A DNA stretch of 64,000 bases from Flavobacteriales bacterium (GCA_020635395.1 JACJZV010000003.1:248001-312000); one strand, 5' to 3'; positions 44,793-52,561 are shown, numbered from the stretch's first letter. Made by a program: numbers and translations. The notes: a model not told the origin generated them from the letters alone.

Positions 44793-45203
44793 ATGGAATT
44801 TTCAAAATATTTATTTAGAGATGTTATTTGGTCGTTTTTTTTCGACCCATTCGATACCCAAGCAGAATTTGAAAAGGAATTAAAAAACTATCACGAAGAA
44901 ATAGATTTTCGTTCAAAATTAAATCTCGATTTTAAGGGTGTTGCTCTTGAAAACAAAGATGTGGCCATTCAGTACATTAAATGGAACGAAGAGGAGGAAG
45001 ACCACGACGAAGAAAGAATAATTTTGGTGGCAGATAATGGAAAATATTTTACCAATGGCGAATTAATGTACAAAATACATCAGGCACTGGCACCAGAGCT
45101 TGAAAATGATGAGAGACATTTTTTTGAGGGCTTGCTTTTTGGTGGAGATGCCGAACCGGAGAATCCCGGCATTCCTTTGTATTTTGTACTAACAGGAAGT
45201 TGA
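44793..45203 (+). CDS. Presumed immunity protein of the Hint/GIY-YIG toxin
   Basis: A 136-residue soluble, very acidic protein (for example NEEEEDHDEERI at about 65-76), with no signal peptide and no domain I recognise. It lies 18 bases after the toxin gene on the same strand, the position and charge expected of an immunity protein that masks a basic nuclease. It would bind the toxin tip in the cytosol and protect the cell and its kin. This is inference from context; no known Imm family was identified. Confidence 0.6.
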   Translation: MEFSKYLFRDVIWSFFFDPFDTQAEFEKELKNYHEEIDFRSKLNLDFKGVALENKDVAIQYIKWNEEEEDHDEERIILVADNGKYFTNGELMYKIHQALAPELENDERHFFEGLLFGGDAEPENPGIPLYFVLTGS

Positions 45204-45237
45204 AAAGGTTGATGAGATAAAAATTCTTTTGGGTTCA

Positions 45238-45344
45238 ATCAGAGTCACTCTTTAGAGGACTCTGATAATTCTTTTCTTGACCATAGAAATACATTTCCTT
45301 TAACCTAACGCTGGCATCAGAGCCTCCGGTCGAGTGACTCTGAC
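45238..45344. repeat. Pair of related hairpins / inverted repeat behind the toxin-immunity genes
   Basis: Hairpin 1 (45238-45266): ATCAGAGTC pairs with GACTCTGAT, with an inner CTCT/AGAG stem. Hairpin 2 (about 45313-45344): TCAGAG pairs with CTCTGA. In addition TCAGAGTCACTC (45239-45250) is the exact reverse complement of 45332-45343. The two units look like REP-type repeats flanking about 80 bases. Hairpin 1 may also end the toxin-immunity transcript, though no long T tract follows. Confidence 0.6.
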
Positions 45345-45433
45345 GTTACTTTGAGGAGGGTTATAGTTGTATCCAAAGCGAAGTTTTTAAAAACAGCGAG
45401 ATTAGTCATGGATTTGAAGTTTGTAATTATTGC

Positions 45434-46519
45434 CTATTTTTCTTCTAAAATTTTTAATAACCCTTCATTCAGATACAATTTTTCTTTTCCAACTTTTATA
45501 GATTTCAAAAATCCGTTTTCTTCCAAAGTTTGCAAGTAGCTCCCTACTGTTTTGGGGTTTCCGATATTTTTATCAATTAAATGTTGGCGTTTGGTATAAG
45601 GCAAACGAAACAAAATCTCCACTAAGTCCTTTGAATAAATTTTAGGTAATTTTGCCTTTATTTCGTCCGCAGTTTTTGTCATTGTAGTTGTGATTTTATT
45701 CAAACGCTCCAGGCCTTTCATTGAAGTTTCCTCAATCATATCCAACATATACAAAATGTAATTTTCCCAATCGTTGTTTTCGGTTACACTTCGCAAACTT
45801 TTATAATAATCTGCTTTGTTTTTGATGATGTATTCGCTTAAATAAATCGCAGGAGTGTCAAGCAAACCTGAAAGTTTTAGATACAGCAGCAATAAAATTC
45901 GTCCTGTTCTTCCGTTACCGTCTGCAAAAGGGTGGATTGCTTCAAACTGATAGTGCATTAAAGCCATTTTTATCAATGGGTCAATGCTTTCATCTTCGTT
46001 GATAAATTTTTCCAAGTTTGCTAATTTTTCACGAATTACGTTTTCGCCACTTGGTGGTGTGTAAATTACTTCACCTTTTGTGTTGCTTAAAGTTGTTCCG
46101 GGTATAACCCGAATAGAAGCCGTATTTTGTTTGATACATTGTACAATGCTAATACAAAGATTTGTTGTGATGAACGGTTTTTTCTTTAACTGTTCTAAGC
46201 CCAACCAAAGTGCCTCTTTGTAGCTCAACACTTCTTTGGTTGCTGAATTTTCTACTTTTTTATCTGCAACTAACGATTTGTAAAGTTCATCGTTTGTTGT
46301 GATAATGTTTTCGACTTCCGAACTCGCTTTTGCTTCCTGCAAATAAATCGTGTCTAAAAAAAGTGTCGGATTGGGTAAGTTGAGCAAAGTTCCGTTCAGT
46401 TGAGCCAATGCTCTACCTGCCGAAATCGTTTTGCGAAGTATTTCTTTCGTTTCAATATCGGCCTTTGGCGGCAATAACGGTAAGTTGTTATATGGTATTT
46501 CTTTGTTGAATTTGCCCAT
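45434..46519 (-). CDS. Fic-family AMP-transferase with N-terminal inhibitory helix and winged-helix tail
   Basis: 361 residues from the ATG at 46519 (an in-frame TTG lies 9 bases earlier). The Fic core motif is HPFADGNGRTGR (about 195-206), complete with catalytic His. The inhibitory motif SSEVEN (S/T-x3-E-N/G) near residue 66 marks a class II Fic protein, self-inhibited from the N-terminus. The last 70 residues (SKDLVEILFRLPYTKRQHLI, GSYLQTLEENGFL) form a winged-helix-like domain. It should transfer AMP to a protein hydroxyl when the inhibition is lifted; the target is unknown. Tandem repeats cover its promoter. Confidence 0.92.
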   Translation of the reverse strand: MGKFNKEIPYNNLPLLPPKADIETKEILRKTISAGRALAQLNGTLLNLPNPTLFLDTIYLQEAKASSEVENIITTNDELYKSLVADKKVENSATKEVLSYKEALWLGLEQLKKKPFITTNLCISIVQCIKQNTASIRVIPGTTLSNTKGEVIYTPPSGENVIREKLANLEKFINEDESIDPLIKMALMHYQFEAIHPFADGNGRTGRILLLLYLKLSGLLDTPAIYLSEYIIKNKADYYKSLRSVTENNDWENYILYMLDMIEETSMKGLERLNKITTTMTKTADEIKAKLPKIYSKDLVEILFRLPYTKRQHLIDKNIGNPKTVGSYLQTLEENGFLKSIKVGKEKLYLNEGLLKILEEK

Positions 46520-46525
46520 TTTGTT

Positions 46526-46620
46526 CAAGTGTAAGATTCACGCTCGTTTGCAATACAAGGGCAAAAATACCAAAATTTTACTCTCGTTCAAAACATAAGG
46601 GTAAAATTTACCCTCGTTCG
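46526..46620 (-). promoter_or_regulatory. Tandem operator-like repeats in front of the Fic gene
   Basis: Three CTCGTT cores (plus strand 46543-46548, 46583-46588, 46613-46618) are each joined to an A/T-rich partner. The units between the cores align as CTCGTT...CAA-ACA-AAGGG-AAAA, 40 and 30 bases long. The last contains the perfect palindrome GGGTAAAATTTACCC (46599-46613). The unit nearest the gene overlaps a -7-like TACACTTG (46526-46533, minus strand) 6 bases before the ATG. A repressor bound here would block transcription; the Fic protein's own winged helix is a candidate. Confidence 0.55.
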
Positions 46621-46785
46621 TTTTTTGCCTATTTGCCCGATTTGTCTCCCTCCATGTCTCCCGTTGGGGGAACGTTGATGGATAAACACTCTTAGTTTCC
46701 TTCAAACTCCTCTATCGATTAAATCTCTAATGGTTCATAAAGCCTCAACCTAACGATACAGGAACGTTAAGAGAATAAATAACCA

Positions 46786-46816
46786 CAAAAAAAGCCCTTC
46801 GCAATGCGAGGGGTTT
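46786..46816 (-). terminator. Terminator of the cytochrome c peroxidase gene
   Basis: On the minus strand CCCCTCGC pairs with GCGAAGGG (one mismatch) around a 3-base loop, followed by CTTTTTTTG. It starts 15 bases after the stop codon at 46831. Confidence 0.7.
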
Positions 46817-46830
46817 AATGGTAAAAGAAC

Positions 46831-47883
46831 CTAACTTTTAGCCGAGAGAATAGCGGGAATCTCTTTGGCTTTTTCGGGTACATCTCCAGTCAGTGATTCC
46901 AAAAATGCCACAATATCTTTAATCTCTTGGTCGGTCAAATCTCTGTTTAGGTTTAATTTGGCCATGATTTTTACCGCATCGTTGAGGTTTGAAACCGAAC
47001 CATCGTGAAAATAAGGTGCCGTTTTGGCAATATTTCGGAGCGAAGGCACTTTAAACATATCCTTGTCCGCTTCTTGATTGGTTACCTTTTTCCTGCCTTC
47101 ATCGTTTACCTTACTGTTTGTAAGTGTGCGATAATCGGAATATACCCCAAATTTTTGGAACATATTACCCCCCATCAAACTACCATTATGGCAGGCTGTG
47201 CAGCCAACTTTCACAAATGTTTCCAAGCCACTTATCTGTTGTGCAGTCAAGGCTGATTTATTTCCATTTAAAAAGCTATCAAAGGGTGATGGGGTAATTA
47301 AAGTTCGTTCAAAAGCGGCAATCGATTTTTTAATATTGTTATAGCTAACCGGATTTTCATCGGTTGGAAATGCTTTTACAAATAAGTCTTTATATTCTGC
47401 AATTTGAGACAGCCTGTCCACCAAAAATTGCTCGCTCGGAATGGCCATTTCTACCGGATTTAAGATGGGCATTCCGGCCTGTTCTTCCACGTCTTTTGCC
47501 CTTCCATCCCAAAACTGAGTCGAATGAAATGCGGCATTCAATACCGTAGGTGAGTTTCTTTCTCCCAGCGTACCATCATCGCCCGGAGAGGTAGCTTTAT
47601 TATCCACCCCAAAGGTTGCCAAATTATGACAAGAGTTGCAACTGATGTTGCCATCTTTAGAAAGTCTGGTATCGTAATATAACACTTTGCCCAACTCTAT
47701 TTTTTCGGGAGTCAATGGGTTTTCATCCGAGGTGGCACGCCCAGAAACACTTTTAAACAAGGCCTTAGCTTGATTGTATGATTCTTCGCTAATGTTAACT
47801 TGCTTTGTTTCGTTATTTTTTTTAGAGCAAGAAGCCACAAAAATTGCAGCACCAACGGGGAGTAAATAAAACCAATTTTTCAT
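46831..47883 (-). CDS. Di-haem cytochrome c peroxidase lipoprotein (MauG/CcpA family)
   Basis: 350 residues. The lipoprotein signal is MKNWFYLLPVGAAIFVASC (Cys19), so the enzyme is anchored in the periplasm. Two haem c sites are visible: CNSCH in GNISCNSCHNLATFGVD, and CTACH in VGCTACHNGSLMGG. Family segments LGKVLYYDTRLSKDG, GERNSPTVLNAAF and VPSLRNIAKTAPYFHDGS are intact. It reduces hydrogen peroxide to water with electrons from the respiratory chain. It stands alone with its own terminator. Confidence 0.93.
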   Translation of the reverse strand: MKNWFYLLPVGAAIFVASCSKKNNETKQVNISEESYNQAKALFKSVSGRATSDENPLTPEKIELGKVLYYDTRLSKDGNISCNSCHNLATFGVDNKATSPGDDGTLGERNSPTVLNAAFHSTQFWDGRAKDVEEQAGMPILNPVEMAIPSEQFLVDRLSQIAEYKDLFVKAFPTDENPVSYNNIKKSIAAFERTLITPSPFDSFLNGNKSALTAQQISGLETFVKVGCTACHNGSLMGGNMFQKFGVYSDYRTLTNSKVNDEGRKKVTNQEADKDMFKVPSLRNIAKTAPYFHDGSVSNLNDAVKIMAKLNLNRDLTDQEIKDIVAFLESLTGDVPEKAKEIPAILSAKS

Positions 47884-48047
47884 GCCGCTAAGTTAACACA
47901 AAAGTTTTGGTGGCAGCATGTTGCATTCTACATTTTAGCAAAATTCGCTCAATTTATACACACTTAAAATTTGGTGTGGTTTTACACCCATTTTTTTGGG
48001 AAGTAGAACAATACCGCTTTAGGTTAAAACGGGAGAAAAACCATTCT

Positions 48048-48629
48048 TCACATTCCCATAAATTCATCAACAGCGGGGTATTTCTGGTATGGCAATGTTT
48101 CGGTTAATTGAATATCGTGCGGCTCTAACGGAATATTTTTTAGATGCTGAAAAGGGTATCCAACACCCAATGTGCATGCCTGCGGATGTTGCAACAAAAA
48201 AGTATCATAGTATCCGCCACCGTAGCCCAACCGAAAATTTTGACTATCAAAAGCCAAGCCGGGTACAATTATTAAATTATAGTCTCCATGATAAACCTCG
48301 GCATTGGCAGGATGTCTGGTGCCAAAAACACCTTTTTCCAGCTCATTCAACGAGTATAGAATGAGGTTTTGCATCTTTCGGTTAGGGAGTGTTTTAGGCA
48401 CAACAACCGCAATGTTTTCATTTAACATTCTCTCTATTAATGGGTTAATATCAATTTCGGCACCCATGGGCAGATAGCAATGCACCGTTCTATATGCACG
48501 TTCAATAATGTTTGTCCAAATTTTTTCGCACACCCAATGGTCATATCGCTCTTTGATGCGTTTTTCCAATTTTGCCCGTTTCATAAGCATGTGTCCTCTT
48601 AGATTTTTCTTCTCTTCGGCTATTGTCAT
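48048..48629 (-). CDS. 5-formyltetrahydrofolate cyclo-ligase
   Basis: A 193-residue cytosolic enzyme that converts 5-formyl-THF to 5,10-methenyl-THF with ATP. Signatures are the N-terminal KKNLRGHMLMKRAKL, AEIDINPLIERML, IIVPGLAFDSQNFRLGYGGG and the following YYDTFL. The length is usual. It has no operon partner; the peroxidase gene lies 165 bases downstream on the same strand. Confidence 0.9.
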   Translation of the reverse strand: MTIAEEKKNLRGHMLMKRAKLEKRIKERYDHWVCEKIWTNIIERAYRTVHCYLPMGAEIDINPLIERMLNENIAVVVPKTLPNRKMQNLILYSLNELEKGVFGTRHPANAEVYHGDYNLIIVPGLAFDSQNFRLGYGGGYYDTFLLQHPQACTLGVGYPFQHLKNIPLEPHDIQLTETLPYQKYPAVDEFMGM

Positions 48630-48685
48630 ATATCATTTATTTATCAAATTTCAATTCGGACAAATTTATCCGAATTAAAATTCAT

Positions 48686-48693
48686 TACTTTTG
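48686..48693 (+). promoter_or_regulatory. -7 promoter element of the nitrosative-stress operon
   Basis: TACTTTTG, a perfect TAnnTTTG match, 18 bases before the ATG at 48712. No TTG is seen at -33. A regulated promoter with a weak -33 would fit autoregulation by the Rrf2 protein. Confidence 0.5.
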
Positions 48694-48711
48694 CCAAAAA
48701 AAACAGACGAA

Positions 48712-49146
48712 ATGTTTTCAAAAGCCTGTGAGTACGGAATTAAAGCAATCATTTACATCTGCCATCAATCGCATCACGACCAGCGGGTAAGTTTAAAACA
48801 AATAGCCACCGCCATTGATTCACCCGTTGCGTTTACTGCAAAGATATTACAATCATTATCCAATCATCAAATCATCGTGTCAGTAAAAGGACATAACGGA
48901 GGTTATGAAATTCCGATAAAACGGCACACCGACATAACGCTTCATCAAATTGTGGAAGCCATAGATGGAGATAAAATATACAACGGTTGTGGGTTGGGTT
49001 TAGAGCAATGCAATGAGCAAAAACCCTGTCCGATGCACTTTAAGTTTAAGGCTGTTAGAGATGATTTAAGACAAATGCTGCAAACCACCACGGTGGCCGA
49101 GCTTACCAATGGATTGCAGGAGGGTTTGGCATTTTTGAAACGTTGA
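48712..49146 (+). CDS. Rrf2-family transcriptional regulator, NsrR-like
   Basis: 144 residues from the ATG at 48712; the frame upstream covers the promoter. The N-terminal winged helix (FSKACEYGIKAIIYIC, VSLKQIATAIDSPVAFTAKILQ) is typical of Rrf2. Three cysteines, Cys93, Cys100 and Cys106 (GCGLGLEQCNEQKPC), stand where IscR/NsrR bind an iron-sulfur cluster. The genes behind it (haemoglobin, Ric, haemerythrin) point to nitric oxide or iron-sulfur damage as its signal. It is probably the repressor of its own operon. Confidence 0.88.
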   Translation: MFSKACEYGIKAIIYICHQSHHDQRVSLKQIATAIDSPVAFTAKILQSLSNHQIIVSVKGHNGGYEIPIKRHTDITLHQIVEAIDGDKIYNGCGLGLEQCNEQKPCPMHFKFKAVRDDLRQMLQTTTVAELTNGLQEGLAFLKR

Positions 49147-49168
49147 TCTTAAACAATAATAATTCTAT

Positions 49169-49564
49169 TTGAAAGAACATAAAGACATAGAAACGATAGA
49201 AGACATCCAATTAATGGTAAATTCCTTTTACAACCGGATAAGGCAGGATGATTTATTGGGCAACATTTTTAACGCAGTAATTAAAGATAACTGGCCAATA
49301 CATTTAGAAAAAATGTACCGATTTTGGCAAACGGTGCTATTGAGCGAGCATACCTATAATGGAAGTCCGTTTGCACCACATGCCAAAATGCCAATAGAGA
49401 AAGAGCATTTCGAAAGGTGGAAAATGCTATTTTTTAAAACGGTAGATCAATATTTTTTTGGGAAAAAAGCGGAAGAAGCAAAGTGGAGAGCAGAAAAAAT
49501 GGCCGAAATGTTTTTGCTCAAAATCGAATATTTTAAAAAGAGTGAAACCAAAACCATTCATTAA
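49169..49564 (+). CDS. Group III truncated haemoglobin
   Basis: A 131-residue cytosolic globin. The start is a TTG at 49169 (MKEHKDIETIEDIQLMVNSFY); relatives begin with the same motif and no ATG fits. FYNRIRQDD, WPIHLEKMYRFWQTVLL and HFERWKMLFFKTVDQYF, with the proximal His in the last block, match the group III class. It may bind oxygen or nitric oxide. Its stop overlaps the next ATG (TAATG), in the operon of the NsrR-like regulator. Confidence 0.87.
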   Translation: MKEHKDIETIEDIQLMVNSFYNRIRQDDLLGNIFNAVIKDNWPIHLEKMYRFWQTVLLSEHTYNGSPFAPHAKMPIEKEHFERWKMLFFKTVDQYFFGKKAEEAKWRAEKMAEMFLLKIEYFKKSETKTIH

Positions 49565-50001
49565 TGAACTCAACCATTAAATACCCCGTGGCAATGGCAG
49601 CCGTTTTTATTTGGATAGGTTTTGTGGGAGCCATCAGCTTTATGGAGGCTTGGTTAAAGTTTCAGGCACCCGGCATTACATTGCCGCTGGGCTTGGGCAT
49701 TGGGCAATTGGTATTTAAAGCCTTAAATCGGGTAGAAATAGTGCTTTCCGTTACCATACTTGTAAGTATGTTGTATGCAGGAATAAAAGGTTTTGAGTGG
49801 CAACATCTGCTTATTCTTATTCCCTTTTTGATAGTCTTGCTTCAAACCGTGTGGCTCTTGCCTGCTCTTGATTTCCGAGCCGAAATGCACATTCAGGGGC
49901 TAACCGTGCCACCTTCAAACCTCCATTTTTACTATGTTATTTTAGAATTTATAAAAGTAGTATGCCTTTCTATTTTTGGAATAAAATTGGTTAAATCTTA
50001 A
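49564..50001 (+). CDS. Small four-helix membrane protein in the nitrosative-stress operon
   Basis: 145 residues with four predicted membrane helices (starting AAVFIWIGFVGAISFM, VEIVLSVTILVSMLYAGI, LLILIPFLIVLLQTVWLL, YYVILEFIKVVCLSIFGI). No metal motif and no family could be named. Its 1-base overlap with the haemoglobin gene and 13-base gap to ric suggest it works in the same response, perhaps in NO or electron handling at the membrane. That is inference. Confidence 0.7.
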   Translation: MNSTIKYPVAMAAVFIWIGFVGAISFMEAWLKFQAPGITLPLGLGIGQLVFKALNRVEIVLSVTILVSMLYAGIKGFEWQHLLILIPFLIVLLQTVWLLPALDFRAEMHIQGLTVPPSNLHFYYVILEFIKVVCLSIFGIKLVKS

Positions 50002-50014
50002 AATTTTTCAAACA

Positions 50015-50731
50015 ATGAATATCACAACAAAAAGTATCGTTGGCGAATTAGTTGCCGCCGACTACCGCACGGCTTCAGTTTTTAAGCAGCACAATATTGA
50101 TTTTTGTTGCAAGGGTAATAGAACCATATACGAAGTGTGCCAACAGGCCCAACTTGATGCAGAAAAGTTGATTGATGAATTGAATAAAGCGGCTGAAAAA
50201 TCCAACCATTCAACAACAGACTTTGCCTCTTGGGACAGCGATTTGTTGGCCGATTACATCGAAAAAAAACACCATCGATATATAGAGCAAAAAGTTCCTG
50301 AGCTTAAAGCTTATTTGCACAAAATTGCCATGGTTCACGGCGAACATCACCCAGAATTGATTGAACTTGAACAATTGTTTACGGCATCTGCCCAAGAGTT
50401 GCTTCAACATATTCAAAAGGAGGAAAAGATTTTGTTTCCGTTTGTTCGAGCAATGGCCAATGGCGAGTCACTTCAGACTCCACCATTTGGCACCGTGCGA
50501 AACCCTATAAGCATGATGATGCTTGAACACGACAACGAAGGAGAACGGTTTAGAAAAATGTCTGAATTGAGCCATAATTATACACCACCCGCTGATGCCT
50601 GTGCAACATATATAGCGGCCTTTGCACTGCTGAAAGAATTTGAGGAAGATTTGCATTTGCACATTCACTTGGAAAACAATATTCTATTTCCGAGAACAAT
50701 AGAAGCAGAAAAAACAGCAAATTATGCCTGA
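50015..50731 (+). CDS. ric: Iron-sulfur cluster repair di-iron protein (Ric/ScdA)
   Basis: 238 residues. The N-terminal DUF542 domain has the IDFCCKGNRT motif (Cys31-Cys32), followed by a haemerythrin-like di-iron domain with conserved His and Glu (KKHHRYI, MVHGEHHPELIELE, EEKILFPFV, MMMLEHDNEGERFR, LHIHLENNILFPR). Ric/YtfE/ScdA proteins repair iron-sulfur clusters damaged by nitric oxide or peroxide. It overlaps the following haemerythrin gene by 8 bases. Confidence 0.93.
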   Translation: MNITTKSIVGELVAADYRTASVFKQHNIDFCCKGNRTIYEVCQQAQLDAEKLIDELNKAAEKSNHSTTDFASWDSDLLADYIEKKHHRYIEQKVPELKAYLHKIAMVHGEHHPELIELEQLFTASAQELLQHIQKEEKILFPFVRAMANGESLQTPPFGTVRNPISMMMLEHDNEGERFRKMSELSHNYTPPADACATYIAAFALLKEFEEDLHLHIHLENNILFPRTIEAEKTANYA

Positions 50732-51185
50732 GCCTATAAAACGGCATCGCTCACTGCAACCCGTAAGTCGAGAACACCACCATGGCTTATTGTTGTCATG
50801 GAAAATTCGGCAAGGATTAAGTTTGGGTATTGCCCCAGAACGTATAAAGAAATATACCGATTGGTTTTGGGAAAACCACCTCCAACCTCATTTTGAATTT
50901 GAGGAAAACTATGTTTTTTCCATTTTAGAAAAGAATCAACCATTGATAAAAAGAGCCTTGGCAGAACACCGGCATTTAGAGCAGCTTTTTACTGCCGCCA
51001 CAATGATTGAGAGCAACCTTGTCAGCATCGAACAAGAATTGGCAGCCCACATCCGTTTTGAGGAAAGGGTTCTATTTAACGAAGTACAAAAGGTGGCCAG
51101 CGAAGAGCAATTGAACCATGTTGAGCACGCACATTCTAACTCGATAACCGAGGACTGGCAAGATGAGTTTTGGGTTAGAGCCTGA
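50724..51185 (+). CDS. Haemerythrin-domain protein
   Basis: 153 residues, with haemerythrin-type helices carrying His/Glu ligands: REHHHGLLLSWKIRQGL, FWENHLQPHFEFEENYVFSIL, AEHRHLEQLF and HIRFEERVLFNEV. It may bind oxygen, NO or iron in the cytosol. It is the last gene of the five-gene unit headed by the NsrR-like regulator and overlaps ric by 8 bases. Confidence 0.85.
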   Translation: MPEPIKRHRSLQPVSREHHHGLLLSWKIRQGLSLGIAPERIKKYTDWFWENHLQPHFEFEENYVFSILEKNQPLIKRALAEHRHLEQLFTAATMIESNLVSIEQELAAHIRFEERVLFNEVQKVASEEQLNHVEHAHSNSITEDWQDEFWVRA

Positions 51186-51506
51186 TTATTATCTCCGAAT
51201 TGAAAGCTAATTTGGAATTATTTTACTCCAAACAAGGCAAAATTGACAAGAATAGCAGAGAGCTATTTGAGGAAATTTTAACGCAGTTTGGGTTGAAATA
51301 AGCAAAATAGGTCAATTTGTGCGATAATAAACAAGCTCTTAAAGAGAGTAAGAAAAATGTGAATCGTTAAACATCGATTCATTCAGATTTAAAAAGTGTA
51401 AAGCATGCACAAATTGAACTTGTTGTTATAAGCAAAAAAGTAGTATTTACTGCCGCCAATTGCGTAGGCAGCAGTATTGTGGTAGAGAAATAAGTATCAG
51501 AATAAT
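51186..51506. other. Non-coding region behind the nitrosative-stress operon with a possible gene remnant
   Basis: About 320 bases. From 51200 a 33-codon frame starting at a TTG reads LKANLELFYSKQ...EEILTQFGLK and stops at 51301. Its regular helical, protein-like composition suggests the tail of a lost gene. It has no start ATG or promoter. The rest (51302-51506) holds no recognisable feature. Confidence 0.4.
51200..51301 (+). pseudogene. Possible C-terminal remnant of a deleted gene
   Basis: 33 sense codons and a stop. The peptide is amphipathic (NLELFYSKQGKIDKNSRELF) and resembles genuine protein more than random intergenic sequence. No family was recognised. Confidence 0.25.
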
Positions 51507-51887
51507 CTATATTTCATTTTTAATTGCCAAAACAAATAGAATGACGCCTGACGAAATCCAAAAAAATACTGACATGCAATATAGATAAAACTTCCTTTTC
51601 TCTGATTTAGTGAGCGTTGGAACTACCGACTTTCTAAATAATTCAAACGTAAAATTACCCCTCCAAAAATTAACCAAATAAGAATATCGCTCAATCTTTT
51701 TGCTCGGAAACCTCCTTTGCAATTCATCAATTATGTAGAAATGGTAATTATTGAGAAATGGAGTTAGTACTACTATAAACAAAAAAAGAATGTAAGACAA
51801 AGGATTTGATGGCATACAATAATTAAGAAACTCTAAAACGAAATTAAAAAAACTTGCACAATCCAAAAACTTAAATTTACTTTGCAT
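51507..51887 (-). CDS. Hypothetical membrane protein
   Basis: 126 residues from the ATG at 51887; starting further upstream would overlap the divergent gene at 51903. There are two membrane helices, about 30-50 (LSYILFLFIVVLTPFL) and the C-terminal end (CMSVFFWISSGVILFVLAI), with a basic middle part. The family is unknown. TAACTTTG (51890-51897, minus strand) lies 2 bases before the ATG. The gene shares its short upstream region with the divergent membrane-protein gene. Confidence 0.55.
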   Translation of the reverse strand: MQSKFKFLDCASFFNFVLEFLNYCMPSNPLSYILFLFIVVLTPFLNNYHFYIIDELQRRFPSKKIERYSYLVNFWRGNFTFELFRKSVVPTLTKSEKRKFYLYCMSVFFWISSGVILFVLAIKNEI

Positions 51888-51889
51888 CT

Positions 51890-51897
51890 CAAAGTTA
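51890..51897 (-). promoter_or_regulatory. -7 promoter element of the gene at 51507-51887
   Basis: TAACTTTG on the minus strand, a perfect TAnnTTTG match, only 2 bases before the start codon. Confidence 0.4.
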
Positions 51898-51902
51898 TTT
51901 GA

Positions 51903-52541
51903 ATGAAAGAAAATAATCATTTAGAGCAGCTCTCAGAAATCCGTTCGATGATGGAACGCTCTACCCGATTTATATCGCTGAGTGGCCTTAGTGGTGTGAT
52001 GGCTGGATTATATGCCCTTGCGGGAGCTTATATGGCACATCGTCGAATTACCAATTCAGAAAATTACCAAGAATACATCAAGAGTTACAGCACCATATAT
52101 GAGGGTCGAATCAATCAGGATATTATCTTTTTCGTGCTGTTGGGTTTGGTGGTCATGTTTTTCTCATTCGTTACCGGATATGTTTTAACCAAACGCAGGG
52201 CTGACAAAAACAACCAAAAAATGTTTGATAAAATAGCTCGAAGGTTGCTCATAAACATGATGATTCCATTGGCTACTGGAGGCGTGCTATGTGCTATTTT
52301 TCTCTATCATGGCTATTGGGGGTTGGTGGCTCCGCTGACACTCATTTTTTATGGTTTGGCACTCATTAACGGAAGTAAATATTCGCTCGAAACCATCCGC
52401 TTTTTGGGCATATTTGAGGTTTGTATTGGTTTAATTTCGGCATTCGATATTGGCCATGGATTATATTATTGGGCGTTGGGTTTTGGTGTGTTGCACATTG
52501 TATATGGCATCTATATGTGGTGGAGGTTTGAAAGGAAATAA
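51903..52541 (+). CDS. Membrane protein associated with a winged-helix regulator
   Basis: 212 residues with a cytosolic N-terminal helix (HLEQLSEIRSMMERSTRFIS) and about six membrane helices (GLSGVMAGLYALAGAYMA, DIIFFVLLGLVVMFFSFV, NMMIPLATGGVLCAIFLYH and more). It belongs to a conserved Bacteroidota type often placed just before a small winged-helix regulator, as here. Function unknown; the run of membrane genes that follows suggests a membrane-linked response. About 200 bases with repeats separate it from the regulator. Confidence 0.68.
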   Translation: MKENNHLEQLSEIRSMMERSTRFISLSGLSGVMAGLYALAGAYMAHRRITNSENYQEYIKSYSTIYEGRINQDIIFFVLLGLVVMFFSFVTGYVLTKRRADKNNQKMFDKIARRLLINMMIPLATGGVLCAIFLYHGYWGLVAPLTLIFYGLALINGSKYSLETIRFLGIFEVCIGLISAFDIGHGLYYWALGFGVLHIVYGIYMWWRFERK

Positions 52542-52561
52542 AATTGGGATGTGAGACTTGC

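Larger units (their letters stand above)
46520..46830. other. Non-coding region between the Fic gene and the cytochrome c peroxidase gene
   Basis: About 310 bases. The left 100 hold the Fic operator repeats, and 46786-46816 holds the peroxidase terminator. Between them (46621-46785) no gene, hairpin or repeat was recognised. Confidence 0.6.

Noticed and set aside
43573..46620. A prophage or integrative element at the tRNA-Leu
   Set aside because: No integrase, structural phage gene or duplicated tRNA end was found, and the island is only about 3 kb.
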